NCBI GenBank assembly: GCA_023374025.1 | Contig: SIJG01000004.1 | Span: forward strand, 3,956,173-4,020,172 | Length of the DNA: 64,000 bases | From: Heterodera schachtii | Taxonomy: Eukaryota; Nematoda; Chromadorea; Rhabditida; Heteroderidae | Reading direction: 5' to 3' | Shown: piece after piece, positions 42,536 through 54,457 of the stretch | How the letters are laid out: each line of letters begins with the position of its first letter | Position numbering within the stretch: position 1 is the first letter of the stretch | Notes under the pieces: generated by a model | What the model saw: only the letters and a program-made list of their open reading frames with translations | Told to the model about the DNA's origin: nothing | The model's database searches: none | Program-made: the position numbers and the translations under genes

Positions 42536-44531
42536 TCATATTACGCGTTGAACAATTGATGGGACATTGTTTGCCACTAAAAAAAAATAATTTTTATTAT
42601 TCATTTTCAAATTATTTCTACTAAAAAAAAATTAAATATGATACCTTGCTAAGAATTTTCTAATAAAAAAATATTAATTTTCAAAACTTTTCGTTAATTT
42701 ACAAAAAGTCAACGAAAATAAAAAATTGCTTTCCTGTATAAACTTTAATTTGTTAATTTTCTAGAAATTAAATTATTAGTAAATAAGATTTATTGATTTT
42801 TTATTTAAGTTTAGTATTTCAAAAAAAAAAAATTCATTCAGTGTCAAAAAAGAGGTGTACCGACATTTGCGCCTCGACATTTGCGCCGCCCTACAAAACC
42901 ATTTGCACCGTTCATTCAGATTTTAAAATAATCCAAAAATTTTTTTATTTAAACTAAAACCTAATGTGGCTTATTAATCTTGATATTTTGTTTTCCTTAG
43001 CATCTCATATTTGTCTTTGCTGCTGATGCATTCAGTGATAAAAAACAAAGAATTATGAATCTATTGTTTTGATTAGTTTTTTTTTTTTGCATTTCTTTTA
43101 ATTGCTTTTTTGTTATTGCACACTAATTGAGTAAAACTCGTTGAAAATTTGAAAAATATTTTAAAGTATATTTTTGACTGAGCGGCGCAATGTCCATTTT
43201 TGCTTATACGGCGCAAATGTTCACGGCGCAAATACCGCGGCGCAAAAGTCTCAACACGAAAAAAGTATGTCTAAAAATTCTGATTTAAGATTTTTGAAAT
43301 TTTATAACCCAATTCTTTTATACCGTTGCAGAGCCATTTACGAAATTATATATGTTACTGTTTACCTACCACTTGGCGTGTTTAAGAAACGCAAATTTAT
43401 ATAATGAAAATTTCACATAATAAAATTTCCGTTTAAATTTAAAATTTTGAATGTTCCTTAATTAGTTTTTGCCATTTAATAGTCCACCATTGTCCATTTG
43501 TTCACCACAGTTGGGCACATAAACCAGCATCCAAAAGCCATGGTCTGACAGCCGAAAGAACATTTTCATTTTCGCCAGGACGGCATTGATCGCCTGCGGC
43601 GATTTGGTGGTGCCATTGCTGTTGAGCCCGTCGTCATCAGCAGTTGTGCCAGCAGCAGCAGTGATCAAATTTGGCGTGATGATCTGCGAAGTGGTCATCG
43701 GGCACCAGCCATTTGCAGCTGCCATTTCAGTGGCTGATGCGGATGGACAAAACTGTGCCAAATTTAAATTTTATTACATTTGTTGTTGATTAATTAATCA
43801 GGGCGATTGAATAAAAAAGGCAAAATAAATGCCAAAAATTAAAAAACCTCAATAAATATGTGAATTTCTCAAAATAGATCTCATTCTTTATCCATTTCGC
43901 TAGCACAATTACAAACTAAAATCATTTATATGCTTTTTATTTGATAAAAACTCGCTCGAATTGAATAAAAATTATAAAAATGTTATTTGTGAGCTCTTTC
44001 ATGCGACAAATATTCTCAAAAAAATATTTTTAAAATATAAACCCGAACACTGCTAATAATAATTTTGGCAAAAAGCTTTCCTAATTAAATATTCTAATTT
44101 GTTGTCGCCAATTGCTCTATCTCTTTATTCGAAACTTTTGAAATAGGCAAATAGCGCGCGTTGGCATTAAACACAAAAAGTCCAAAATAGGGGAGCCCCA
44201 AACTTAAACTAAAAACTCATTCTAATATCTTCAGCTCGCAATTAATCAACCACTACTAATTCAAATTCGACTATCTTCGAAACTCAGACGAAAATATCGA
44301 AATTTTGTTTAAATAAAAAATATTATTAAAAAATTAATTAATTAACACCTTTTGCAGCAGCGTTTTTCGCACTTTTTCATCCTTAAATGCCGCACTTTTT
44401 GTGCATGTCAGCACCAAACATCGTTCATCGGCACCACCAATTTGAGGCGGTAATGGCGGATCATTTTCTTGTTCCCCCAAGCAATGGGGAAAAATTGCAG
44501 AAATTAATACAATTAGGACAAAAAATTGCAT
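42536..44531 (-). CDS. Family B small secreted protein, copy B3
   Basis: Exon 1, 44531-44349 (61 codons): signal peptide MQFFVLIVLISAIFPHCLG, then PPLPPQIGGADERC. Exon 2 from 43752, after the GGCACAG acceptor: FCPSASATEMAAANGWC, then an Ala/Asp-rich insert (TAAAGTTADDDGLNSNGTT), and HGFWMLVYVPNC. It can stop at 43462-43464 (LLNGKN) or splice at AATG|GTGGAC (43488) to 42576-42536, coding VANNVPSIVQRVI; the phase fits. Intron 1 (43753-44348) holds an AT-rich insertion-like block, and intron 2 is long (about 910 bases). Compared with B1, codon differences include many silent changes. It is separated from the B1/B2 array by more than 30 kb but keeps part of the same upstream block. Confidence 0.68.
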
Positions 44532-44639
44532 TTCTGTAATTTAATTGAAAAATATCTGTTAAACTGATAACCACGAAATTCGAAATTCTTACTGCTGGTG
44601 ACATATCATTGGCGTGTGTTTAGGAAGTTTTGCGAAACA

Positions 44640-45110
44640 GTGTTTATACAACTATTATCTCATGAGTACAGACCGACTAAAAGGCACCAAAATTGCGAAA
44701 AAGGCACGAAAATCCCGAAAAGGCATGAAAATAGGCATTAAAATTTTTTATTAAGGATTTTTAGGGATTTAAAAAGTTCATTTTGGAAGTTATTAAATAT
44801 TTTATAATTTTTTTCGAATAAGGAAAATTTTAAACCTTAATTTTTTACCAAGAAAAAAAAAATTATATTTTCGGGAATCAGTTTTTGGAAAAAATTTTCA
44901 ATTCTTATTGGTTTATTTTCAGAAATTTTTTTGTCTCATTTCTTATTTTTATTGCATTTTTCTTAAGGATTTTTTTTTTTTGAAAATCCTGAAAAAGGCG
45001 ACGAAATAGGCACAAAATTAGCAAATATGCATTAAGCACAAAAAGTCCAAAATAGGCAAAGTTAGGCATTATATAAGTCATCGTAGAAACCCCAAACAAA
45101 GGAAAACACC
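44640..45110. mobile_element. Incomplete TIR element upstream of B3
   Basis: Left AAAAGGCACCAAAATTGCGA and GGCATGAAAATAGGCATTAA, right AAATAGGCACAAAATTAGC and AGGCATTATATAAG; weakly inverted. It lies between B3 and its upstream block, as the element at 10805 does for B2. Confidence 0.45.
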
Positions 45111-45169
45111 CAATCTCGACTTTGTTAAGTTATTAAAATGGGTTAATAATTATGGGACGCATAATGTGC

Positions 45170-45550
45170 CATGGCATGCAACCAATAAATTTTGTAGGTA
45201 AATTAATTGATTGTTTAAATATTCTCTTATTTATAAATAAATAAATACAGAAAATTAAATAATTGTTTTTTAATTGTTAAATTTAAATAAATAATGTAAT
45301 TTGGAGATTTTATTGGAAGGAATGTGAATTTATTGTTGTGTTGACTAATTATTAACCATTTGTGCTGAACGAAACATATGATAAATTGTTTTGCTGAATG
45401 AAATCTAGATCAAATCAATTCAATCGCAAGATCGAAAACAAAACTAATAAAAGTAATCCATCATTTTTGCAAAAATAAAAAAAAAAAAAAAAATTCGAAG
45501 ACATTTTGAAATTATATAATTAATTAATTTAATTATCCTCAAATATGTAT
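45170..45550 (-). promoter_or_regulatory. Shared upstream block, copy 4 (before B3, most diverged)
   Basis: Retains AAATTAAATAATTGTTTTTT, GGAATGTGAATTTATTG, AATCCATCATTTTTGCAA and ATCCTCAAATATG in the order seen at 7490-7760. From 45550 to 46019 only AT-rich sequence. Confidence 0.45.
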
Positions 45551-46019
45551 AGCCAAAAAATTTTTTTAGGGAACAATTCTTGAATATTTAAATTATTCCT
45601 AATAAAATCCAAGAAAATATAAGATAAAAACTTTGGTTGGGTAAAATAGGATTCAAAGATTAAAATTTTCTCCGATTAAATCATAAAAATTTAAATTTAT
45701 TTTTTTACTTATTTTTTGTAATTTTTATTTTTATCTTTTATAAAATCCCTAGTTATATCCTAATTCGTAATCTTTCACAAATTCGTTTAATATCATTTTC
45801 TTTTCTCCTGGAAAAACTTTGTAATATGATCCATGCTTTAGCTGCTTTTGTTTCTTTTTTCCTATATAATGATTGACGCCTTTTTTCTTTATAAAATACC
45901 AGCAAATAAATTTTTATTTGTTCACTTTTTTTTTAGTTTAATCTTTGCTTTTTTTTATTATATTTATATTAATTTAAATAAATTAAATTAAATTTTAAAA
46001 TTAATTATTTCCTAAGGCA

Positions 46020-46578
46020 ATGTGTAGTGTAAAATTTGGCATTTTATTTCTTCTGCTACTGACAATTTTGCCGTTCATATTTGGAAATGACAAAACAAAT
46101 TTGCCGGTTGAGAAACTGACAGCACGACAAATTCGATCAGAAAAACCAATTAACGGGTAAAAAAGAGGCAATTAACGGACAAATTTTGGAACTTTTTTGT
46201 TTTGTTTTAAATATTACAATTAATTTATTATAGGCTAAATAAGGACAAATCTTTGAAAAATATTTTTGGGTTTTTAAGAATCAATTCCTCTAAATAAAAA
46301 ATTTTCAGGAACAAGGACTAATGCAACCTCTATTTTTCCTCTAAAATTTAAATATTTAATTCAAATGTTTTTCTCCGGTAGGAAATTTAAAAGTTCATTT
46401 AATTTTGATTTAAATCTAAATACTTTTTAAATTTAGAAAGTATCGTCGCCGTGTCCGTCGTCGTGGCATCCTAAAAGGGGCAGTGATCGGTGCCACAATT
46501 GGCGCCGGCGCGGCACTGTTGTCCAACGCATTCAGTGGTCATCGTGGGCATCACGATTATTACGGCTTTAATGGATGA
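46020..46578 (+). CDS. Family C small secreted cationic glycine-zipper protein, copy C1
   Basis: Exons 46020-46156 and 46437-46578 give 92 codons plus stop. Residues 1-22 (MCSVKFGILFLLLLTILPFI, then FG) are a signal peptide. A short linker (LPVEKLTARQIRSEKPING) precedes exon 2, which opens KYRRRVRRRGILKGAVIGAT and continues IGAGAALLSNAF, then a His/Gly/Tyr tail HRGHHDYYGFNG. The small-residue pattern (GAxxGAxxGAGAA) is a glycine-zipper-type helix next to an arginine cluster, as in membrane-active peptides; the RRRVRRR run could also be a processing site for furin-like proteases (inference). C2, 1.2 kb downstream, has the same plan: same intron place and phase, Arg cluster, Gly-rich helix. Family not recognised. 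Confidence 0.7.
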
Positions 46579-47753
46579 TGATGAATGATTTGATTTTTAA
46601 TAAGGAGCATAGCGAAATTGTTATTAAATTTTACAAATTGTTATTTTTGTAAAATTTTCATTTTTTAAATTTTTATGTTGCGTAATTGTCAGTTACCATA
46701 ATTTTACTCTGAATTTTTTGATATAAAAAACTTTCTTATTTTGTAGAATTTGATGATTTTTTCAATGCATATATTTCAATCTTTTTTTTTCTACTTACTT
46801 GTAAAATGCACAAAAAAAAAACTAATCAAAAAAAAAATTTAAAAATTCGAAAGAAAAGACAATGAAATTTTTACTCTTGCCATGAGAAGGATAATAACAA
46901 AAAATGTATCCAAGCCAAAAAACTAATTTTTAATTTAATTAATTTTCTTTACATGTAAATATATTTAAAATTGAAAAAAATGTTCTCTCCAAAAATAATT
47001 TAAATATTTTTGAAAATTCTCAAAAAGTCAACTTTAGGGAGGTTTATTTTTCAGCTTTAGGTATGTAAAACAATACAACGATAGCCCTAGCCTTGGCATA
47101 GAAAAAGTGCCAAAATTGGAGTGATTAAAAAAGGAATGACGTGATTTTTTGAAACCGAACTGTTTTGAAGGGGTATCTTTTGAAAGCTTACTGCAAAGGT
47201 CGATCCAACTGAGAAAATATTTTTTCATAAACTCAGTGAAGAAACTTTAATTAAAAAATTATTGAAAATTCAAAATTCAAAAAACAATTTTATTTTTTGA
47301 AAATTTTATTGTTTATACAAATCACATTTAAAAAGAAAATTTTTCATTTAAATGTACGTATAACACCTCAAAAAACTTTAATTTTTGACCGATTCCGCTC
47401 TCAAATTTTTGTTTTTCTCGCTCGGATTGCTGGGGATGATTCATCCATTTTTCACTTTTTCCCGTTCAATGAATCTCGGGATTGGGGGATCCGATTATGT
47501 GGTGGGTGCGCGACTCGGAAGAATATAATGGGCCCACAAATGTGTAAACATTGTGAAACAGACAGCTCTCGTCGTGCTGCTGGTTAAATCACAATTTCAA
47601 AAAATGGAAAAAAAAAGGAACGGAATCAATTAAAATTCCATTATTTTTTATTTATAAATTAAATTTATATTTAATTTTACAATTAATTTTTTTCTATTTA
47701 ATTATTTTCGTTTGATATAAAAGAAATGTTTTCTTTTCAGAAAATCCTTTAAA
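46579..47753. other. Intergenic stretch between C1 and C2
   Basis: AT-rich. A less AT-rich patch at 47385-47590 gives a weak plus-strand reading that I do not accept as a gene. TTTTCAG at 47734-47740, 13 bases before the C2 ATG, could be a spliced-leader acceptor. Confidence 0.35.
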
Positions 47754-48159
47754 ATGAAAATGTCCCAATTTTTATGCATTTGCCTGCTCATTATTGCTCT
47801 TCTAATGCCAATTACATTTTGCCAAACGCCCGAAAAAGGCGCGAATTCAAATACAAATTTAATTCGCTCAAACAATGACCAGCTTTTGCAAGGACAGCAC
47901 CAGGCCAAGTTCATCCTCCAAAAGTAAAATTTTTTTTAATTTGAGGCAAATTATTTATTAATAAATATAATTTAATCAATTAAATTATTATTTAAATTTT
48001 ATTAATTAATTCAGACGTCGTCGCCGCGGCACTTTTTTGAGGGCTGCGCTGGGCGGCGCTGCGGTGGGCGGCGGCGTGGCATTGTTGACAAAGGCATTTC
48101 GCCAACGAAAACCGCCTGGAGCTGCTCCGCAACGGAATTTCATGCAGAAATTTGGCTGA
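47754..48159 (+). CDS. Family C small secreted cationic glycine-zipper protein, copy C2
   Basis: Exons 47754-47923 and 48015-48159 make 104 codons plus stop. Signal peptide MKMSQFLCICLLIIALLMPI, then TFC. A hydrophilic linker (QTPEKGANSNTNLIRSNNDQ) follows. Exon 2 begins at an Arg cluster (KRRRRGTF), then LRAALGGAAVGGGVALLTKA, then a basic proline-rich tail (FRQRKPPGAAPQRNFMQKFG). It matches C1 in architecture and intron phase (2) but shares few residues outside the Arg/Gly core, so the pair is old. C3 at 28.0 kb is a later, truncated copy of this one. TTTTCAG lies 13 bases before the start, a likely trans-splice or 5' UTR acceptor. Secreted; possible membrane-active or processed peptide by inference. 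Confidence 0.72.
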
Positions 48160-48169
48160 ACTATGAATC

Positions 48170-48330
48170 GAGTACTCGAGTTATTTGTCCTTGAAAACAT
48201 CGAGAATGTCCTTGCAAATTGCTTTTTATCCTTGAGAATACGATAAAAAAATTTAAAAAATAAATTCCTTCAGATTCATTTCATCGCTATTAAGCTGCAT
48301 TTTTAGTTAAAACATTTGTCATATTTTAAA
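48170..48330. repeat. Short dispersed repeat after C2
   Basis: TCGAGTACTCGAGTTATTTG, TCCTTGAAAACATCGAGAAT and GTCCTTGCAAATTGC recur at 21765-21830, at 42230-42290 (inverted) and at 27880-27965 (inverted). Confidence 0.7.
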
Positions 48331-48716
48331 TGATAAGAAAATTACTCAATTTTCTCCAACTCTTGAAAGCGGAAATTCCGCTGACAATTTCTTTAAATAT
48401 TATTAATCGTTTTTTTTGTCAGAATTTTCGTAAATTTTCAATATTTACGCATGTACATTTTGACTTCTTAGTCTACTTATTATAAAAGATATTTATAAAA
48501 TGCAATTTCCGTTTTTAAGTTTCTTAATTTAATTCTTGGAAAATTTCATTTAAAAAAATTATATTATTTGAAAAGACTAATTAATTAGAAATATTTATTT
48601 TAATTTAATATTTTTAATAAATAATCTATTAAGAAGAAATTAGATTTCAATTTATTTCTACTCACAGTACCTACGTCAAGGCAAACCATCATTTATGCCA
48701 TCCCTGGTACCTACTA

Positions 48717-49958
48717 GAGACCGGACGGGATCGGGATCCCGCGGGATTTCTTCGGGATCCCGCGGGATTAAATTCGGGATCCCGACCTCGGGATCCGTCC
48801 CGAACGATTTTTTAAATTCATCGGGATTGATCGGGATCGGGATTTCATCGGGATCCCGAATCGGGATCCCTCCCGACCATTTTACCAATCCCGCGGGATC
48901 CCGCGGGATTGAAGTCACGATAATTTTTGGAAAAATCTCATTTTTTTAAATTAAGACCTTGAATTTTAAATTAAAAATTTGCTTATTTTTCTTTAAAAAT
49001 CCCTTAAAATCCCAAAAAATTTTCATGAGTCTCAAATACTTGTGAAAATTTTCAAAATTTGACGCAAAGGTTGGCCATTTTTGTGACTTTTGTTCCTTTA
49101 AAAAAAGAATTATCAAAAAAATTTTTTTTTAATTCCTTAAATAATATTTTAAATCTTATTAGGTAGTTTCATGCACAACAATTTCTAAGAATTTTGTCTA
49201 ATAAATTAGATTAGAAATTGTTGTCTAAGTATTTTTCCTTCGGTGCATAACGGCACCGCTGGACTCTAAAAATCCTTAGTTTTCCTGAAAAATTTGCTCA
49301 AAATCGCTAAAAAAATTGGGTTTTTTTGGACAAAATCTGTTAACAAATTGCATCAAAAATTACAAAATTTTTTCCGGCGGCGCCTATCGGCACCGCCGGC
49401 CTCCATCTTGTTCCCCTAAAGTTTTTGAAAAATTCTCAGCAAAAAATTCTTTAAAATCTGATTTTTTCATTCCGATGCACATAACGATTTGCTAATTATC
49501 CTCAAATTGTTAAAACTGATCATAGGAGGCGAAAATACAAAAATTGATATTAATTAAATTGTAAAAAACTATTTAAAGTTATGTTGTTAAATGTTCTAAT
49601 TTTTGGTCCTAAAATCTGATTTTTACACATGATACTCGAATTTTGCAAATTTTCTAAAAACCTGTTATAATTCCCATCCCTATTTCTTTTCAATCGAATT
49701 GATCAATTAGGAATATTAGATAAGCATTTGAACAAAACTTGGCACAAAACTTTAAAAAAAAATTGGATTTTAGCAAATCCCGATAATCCCGCGGGATCCC
49801 GAAAAAAAATCTTCGGGATTGATCGGGATCGGGATTCGATCGGGATCCCGATTCGGGATTCGTCCCGATCGTTTTTCCAAAATGTTCGGGATTGGTCGGG
49901 ATCGGGATTCAGTCGGGATCCCGACTCGGGATCCCTCCGACCCCAGTCGTCCGGTCTC
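48717..49958. mobile_element. TIR element with GATCCCGCGGGATC arrays
   Basis: GAGACCGGACG and CGTCCGGTCTC ends, each next to a TA; inside them lie dense arrays of ATCGGGATCCCG-type palindromes at both ends (48725-48910, 49785-49945). One GC hairpin at 49374-49399 in the middle. The 8-base flanks differ, so the class is uncertain: a TA duplication would fit Tc1/mariner, and the TAGAG start resembles the hAT element at 705. Confidence 0.65.
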
Positions 49959-50096
49959 TATTCGAGAACACCTTTTCGTTAATTTGTCCCTCCACTGGCG
50001 CAGACAAAGGCCTAATTAAATGAAAACAATTGAATAAAAATATAATAATGGCAAATGCCATTCAATTTTCCTGGCGGCGCCTATCGACACCGCCGG
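49374..50096. repeat. Two GC hairpin modules
   Basis: 49374-49399 (inside the element above) and 50071-50096 (outside it, with one mismatch in the second arm, GACACCGCC). A degenerate third copy sits at about 49240-49262. Confidence 0.8.
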
Positions 50097-50264
50097 TCCG
50101 CTCCACCAGCAGTTCCCTTAATCTTCTTTGGATAATGCGCGCCGCAAAAAAATGGTTAACGGTCCCAAAAAAAATTCCAAAATAATGTAAAATTATATAA
50201 AAAAAATTTTGAAAATCAATAAAAAAAATTTCAAACGTACTGCGATTTGTTATGCAATTTCTTT

Positions 50265-50440
50265 TTTTCACAGTACGATTTGGGTTTTTGCCAATGATTT
50301 TACCTCAAAATCCCCCCTCCACCGTTTTTCGTAAGGGCCCATTAAAATGTAAAAGTTGCTCAAAATTCTATCATTTAAAAATTTCTCACATTTTTTTCTT
50401 TAATTGTCGGTTCATTTTGCGGCAATTAACAGCACAATTT
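50265..50440 (+). repeat. Left copy of an inverted repeat pair
   Basis: TGGGTTTTTGCCAATGATTT, CCCCTCCACC and TTTCGTAAGGGC match, in reverse, 51600-51465. The pair encloses about 1.0 kb. No gene. Confidence 0.75.
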
Positions 50441-51069
50441 TGTCGTAAATTGTGATTGAGAAAAATGATGTAACTAAACTAAAAACTTTATTTATGTTGT
50501 GAAAAAAATAAGCAAAAATGATCAAATATTTTTTATTTTTCAATTTGATCGCTATAAAATTATAAATTTTAAGCAGGAAAAACACCTTAGTTGATTTTGA
50601 TTTGGGCCAAGGACCACTGTTTTCAACAATATTTTAAACAATATTACATATTTTCAAAAATTTTATGAGAAGGGTCTGCCGGAGAAATTTTTAAAACCTA
50701 AAGGAATAAATGGACCGAAGGCGGGGGAAATTTTGATTGATGCGAAACGGAGAAAAAATCATCTTGAAAATGTAATACATATTTCAACAAAATGTCGCCA
50801 ATTAAAAAATGAACATTAATGCCATAATATTCATAAAATGATTAATTTCAAAAATCTTTTTGAATTTATCAGTGATGGCACGGAATTCCTATTTCCGAAA
50901 AATTTTGGAGCCTCGGAATGTTATCCCTAGGCAACAACTTGAATTTACCAAAATATTTGCAGAAAATCATTCCGAAACTCCGGACCCGATTTCGAACAAA
51001 AAGTCGAAAATTCAATTTTTCCGTTTTTTCATTTTTAGTGTAAAAATGTTTTAAGTGATCTTTTATTGA

Positions 51070-51115
51070 AGCAGAGGCATTGTCCAAATGGCTGCACACT
51101 CCGACCAACAACTGA
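51070..51115 (+). pseudogene. Tiny family D relic
   Basis: Reads EALSKWLHTPTNN then stop, matching QALTKWLHTPTTNGQ of D1. Nothing else of the gene remains on either side; 50450-51060 has no other supported gene. Confidence 0.6.
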
Positions 51116-51464
51116 TTTTGAAAGTCCGTCCCGTCCGGGCATTCATTTATTTTTCCATTTCTTCTGCTCCAGTTTTTTCAATAATTTTGAAATTTTATGG
51201 CATAATGTCACTATATTTTTTGGAAAAATGCACCGCAAAAAAATTGTCAAAAACCTGATTTTTAAATCCCCGATTACATTTGAAATATAGGATTTGCTAT
51301 TATTTATTCATCAATTTGTGACATCAATCAATTGTAAAACGGCCAAAGTGTACTAATTGAACCACAAAAATGAACCGACGGTAGGAATTTACTTGAAAAC
51401 TAAAAAATTTTCATTTACCCTAAAAAAAATTTCCCATAAAATGAACCGAAATTAAAGAAAAAAA

Positions 51465-51600
51465 ATGTGAGAAATTTTAAATGATAGCATTTTCGGCACT
51501 TTTGTATTTTCATAGCCCTTACGAAAAAAAACACAGGGGTGGAGGGGGCTTTTGAGATAAAAGCATTGGCAAAAACCCAACTTTATCTCAAATCGCAGTA
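51465..51600 (-). repeat. Right copy of the inverted repeat pair
   Basis: Inverse of 50265-50440, lying in intron 1 of D1 directly left of the element at 51609. Confidence 0.75.
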
Positions 51601-51608
51601 CGAGTTGG

Positions 51609-52076
51609 GGTAATAGTGTACTTTGTACCCCCCCTTTTTGAAAAAGGAAAATTTCAGAAACTTTTTTCGAAATAAAGTTGTTTTATGGGCTATCTGGGTC
51701 GTAGAATTCGATTCTGATATATATTTCGGCCAATTTCGAACCCCTGACCCGGATTCGAACAAAAATTCGAAAATTCAATTTTCGAAAAAATTCTAAATAA
51801 GCAACAAAACCGGTTCAGATGCACGAAATACTATATCTTGCCTTCTGAAATCAATTCTCCTTTTTATTTCATGCATTTGGTTGTATATTTAGAATTTTTT
51901 GAAAACTGTATTTTCGAATTTTTGTTCGAATCCGGGTCAGGGGTTCGAAATGGGCCGAAATAGATATCAGAATCGAATTCTACGACACAGATAACCCATA
52001 AAACAACTTTATTTCGAAAAAAGTTTTTGAAAATATTCTTTTTCAAAAAAGGGGGGGTACAAAGTACACTATTACC
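51609..52076. mobile_element. GG-ended palindromic MITE in D1 intron 1
   Basis: Ends GGTAATAGTGTACTTTGTAC and its exact complement (27-base perfect inverted repeats counting the C/G run); 8-bp duplication CGAGTTGG at 51601-51608 and 52077-52084. The interior repeats the TTCGAACCCCTGACCCGGAT module twice, inverted. Merlin-like by end and duplication length. Confidence 0.88.
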
Positions 52077-52855
52077 CGAGTTGGGTTTATGGCTTTTGAT
52101 TTGCAATATTTTCAAGATTTTCTCACCATTTTTGTTTTTCGTTGGGCCCATTAAACTGCAAAAACTGCCAATTTCTCTTTTCAGTAATTTTTTGCACGCA
52201 TTTCAGTTGGCTTTGTGGCGACGTTTGGCTGAACATTCTGCCCTTCTTTGACCATGCTCAACTCGGCCTCAAAATGGCATTGCTTTCCGATTCGCTTTAA
52301 GCACTTTCGGATTGAGTAATTTCAAACTTTTGTATGTATTAAAGCATATTTTATCTTTTTTCAGGTACATTGACCATTCCGTCATTGAATTTCTGCGTTC
52401 GAACAAGCAAATTTGGGACAGAAGTGCCACCAATTTGGAATTGTTTGTGCGTTCAGGCAAAACCGAAGATGTCCAGCAGATTTGGGATGTTTTGGCCCGT
52501 GAAATTTGGCCAATTTTTGCGACAAACATTCGCCAATTGTACTTTCCTAATGCCAATCATTTGGACAATTTGCGTCGCCGCACTTCGCCGACAATTCTCA
52601 CCGATTCCATTCAATTGAATTCAATCGATTCTGGTGCTCTATTACCCGATGGAATTGCCGACGATGGACCAAATCCAACTGTTGGCCAAGCTTTGACCAA
52701 ATGGCTTCACACTCCGACCACCAATGGGCAACCGAAGCGATTGTATCGCGATAATTATGTGGGTGTCGACGACTTTTTTTTTTGTTAAAAAAAACGTTTT
52801 TTTTTTTTGCGGCGTGGTTTTTTGAAAACTTTTTGGGGGCCAGGGGGGGGGGGGT

Positions 52856-54147
52856 TCGGCGGCGCCGATAGGCGCCGCCGGAATTTTTTTGAATTTTGAT
52901 GCTATTTGTTAACAGATTTTGTCTAAAAATGACCAAATTTTGAGATTTTTGGCTAATTTTTAAGGAAAAAATAAGATTTTTGGGGGGCCGGCGGTGCCGA
53001 CAGGCGCCGCCGAAATTTTTTTTTGAATTTTGTATGAATTTCGCTAAGAAAATTGTGCAAATTTTTAATTTTCCTCCTTCGTTAACGACCCCCCCCCCCC
53101 CCCCCCCCCCCCCCTCCACGACGGCCCACCCGCTCCACGACGACACCCTCCCTCTTTTACAGCCCCCCCCTTACGACGAACGAGGGGGGGGGGGGGGTGT
53201 CCGAGGCCTCTTACGACGAGGGGGGGGGGGGGGGTGTGTCGAGACACCCCTTGCACCAGGGATGGGCCGAGGTTTCGCTTTTCGCATTTCGCCTTTCGCA
53301 TTATTCGCATTTTTTTGCGTTTCGCATTTCGCTTTTCGCATTTCGCTTTTTGGCGCGAAATGCGAAATTTCCACCCCTAAGAATGAATATATTTGAAAAT
53401 TTAAATTTTTAAAACGAATGCTTCTGTTTATTATTATTTTGTGCTGCAGGATTAACAATTACCTTTTTTGCAGGCCCGTAGCCAGGGGGCAAGGGGGGGG
53501 GGGCGGGGAATTCCCCCCCCCCCCCCCCGAAATGAAATGTTTAAAAAATTCTCCAGCGAATAATGGAAAATTTTAGAATTCCCCCTCCCCCCCAAACCAA
53601 AATTTTTAAAATTTCTGGGTACATTTTTGGATTTTCTAGGCGATTTTCATAACAATTTGCACTCAAATTTTCAAAAATTTTCCCGGCGGCGCCTATCGGC
53701 ACCGCCGGACCCCGAAAAACGGCTACAAATTCCTGTTTTTTTGCTCTCGGGCACTGAATTTTTTGTAAATAACTGGAAATTTTTTTTTGACCCGAAGAGC
53801 AAAAAAAAGAGGTCTTCAGATAGATTCCCCCACCCCCCGAAAATTTTTTCTGGCTACGGGCTTGCCTTTTTGCTAACTTGCTATGGCCTAATACGCACGA
53901 AAAACGAGTTTTTAACTTGGTTTGAAGCTTCTAGTTTGAACTTTTTGGTGCATTTTTTGCCCTTTTTTTTTTGCGATTTTGTACCTTATGCCGGGCACGT
54001 AATTTTGGTGCCTTTTTTGTCCTTTATGCCTTTTTCAGTATTTTTTGAAAAGAAATAGTAAATTTTTTGAAAATTTTGCAACTTTTCCTATCATATTTTA
54101 TTACAATTTTCAAAAAAATTTCCGGCGGCGCTTGACGGAACCGCCGG
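52856..54147. repeat. Four GC hairpin modules inside the D1 insertion
   Basis: 52856-52881, 52988-53013, 53683-53708 and 54122-54147 in both orientations. The first two lie 132 bases apart in the outer part of the insertion, the third inside the nested element and the fourth in the hAT element. Confidence 0.85.
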
Positions 54148-54457
54148 GACCTTCATTTTACCTCGATTTTTGAAATTTTAACCCCAAATGGGTAGAATTG
54201 TCATTTTTTGTGATCTGAAAAAAGATTGAACCGGAAAATGCAGAGATTTTGTTTTTTTTTTGCATCACAACCACAAAATCTATGATTTTATTATTGGTAA
54301 AATTTTTGAAAAAATTTCGCTTTTCGCATTTCGCTTTTCGCATTTTCGCATATTTTGGCTTTTCGCATTTCGCTTTTTTTTTCATTTCGCATTTTCCAGT
54401 TTCGCAAATTTCGCTTTTCGCATTTCGCTTTTTATTTTTCAATTTGGCCCATCCCTG
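53257..54457. mobile_element. hAT-type element within D1 exon 3 insertion
   Basis: Ends CAGGGATGGGCC and GGCCCATCCCTG; 8-bp duplication CCTTGCAC at 53249-53256 and 54458-54465. Near both ends are TTTCGCTTTTCGCATTTCGC arrays. It carries the second element at 53474. Confidence 0.9.
53474..53861. mobile_element. Nested TIR element, GCCCGTAGCCAG ends
   Basis: GCCCGTAGCCAG at the left and CTGGCTACGGGC at the right, with long G and C runs inside each end. The end sequence resembles the element at 1130 (GGGCGTAGCCAG). Flanks CCTTTTTTGC and CCTTTTTGC suggest a short target duplication. Confidence 0.75.

Noticed and set aside
52598..53146. 182-codon minus ORF across D1 exon 3 and the insertion
   Set aside because: Antisense of a family D exon joined to transposon DNA; ends in C-run glycine/proline.
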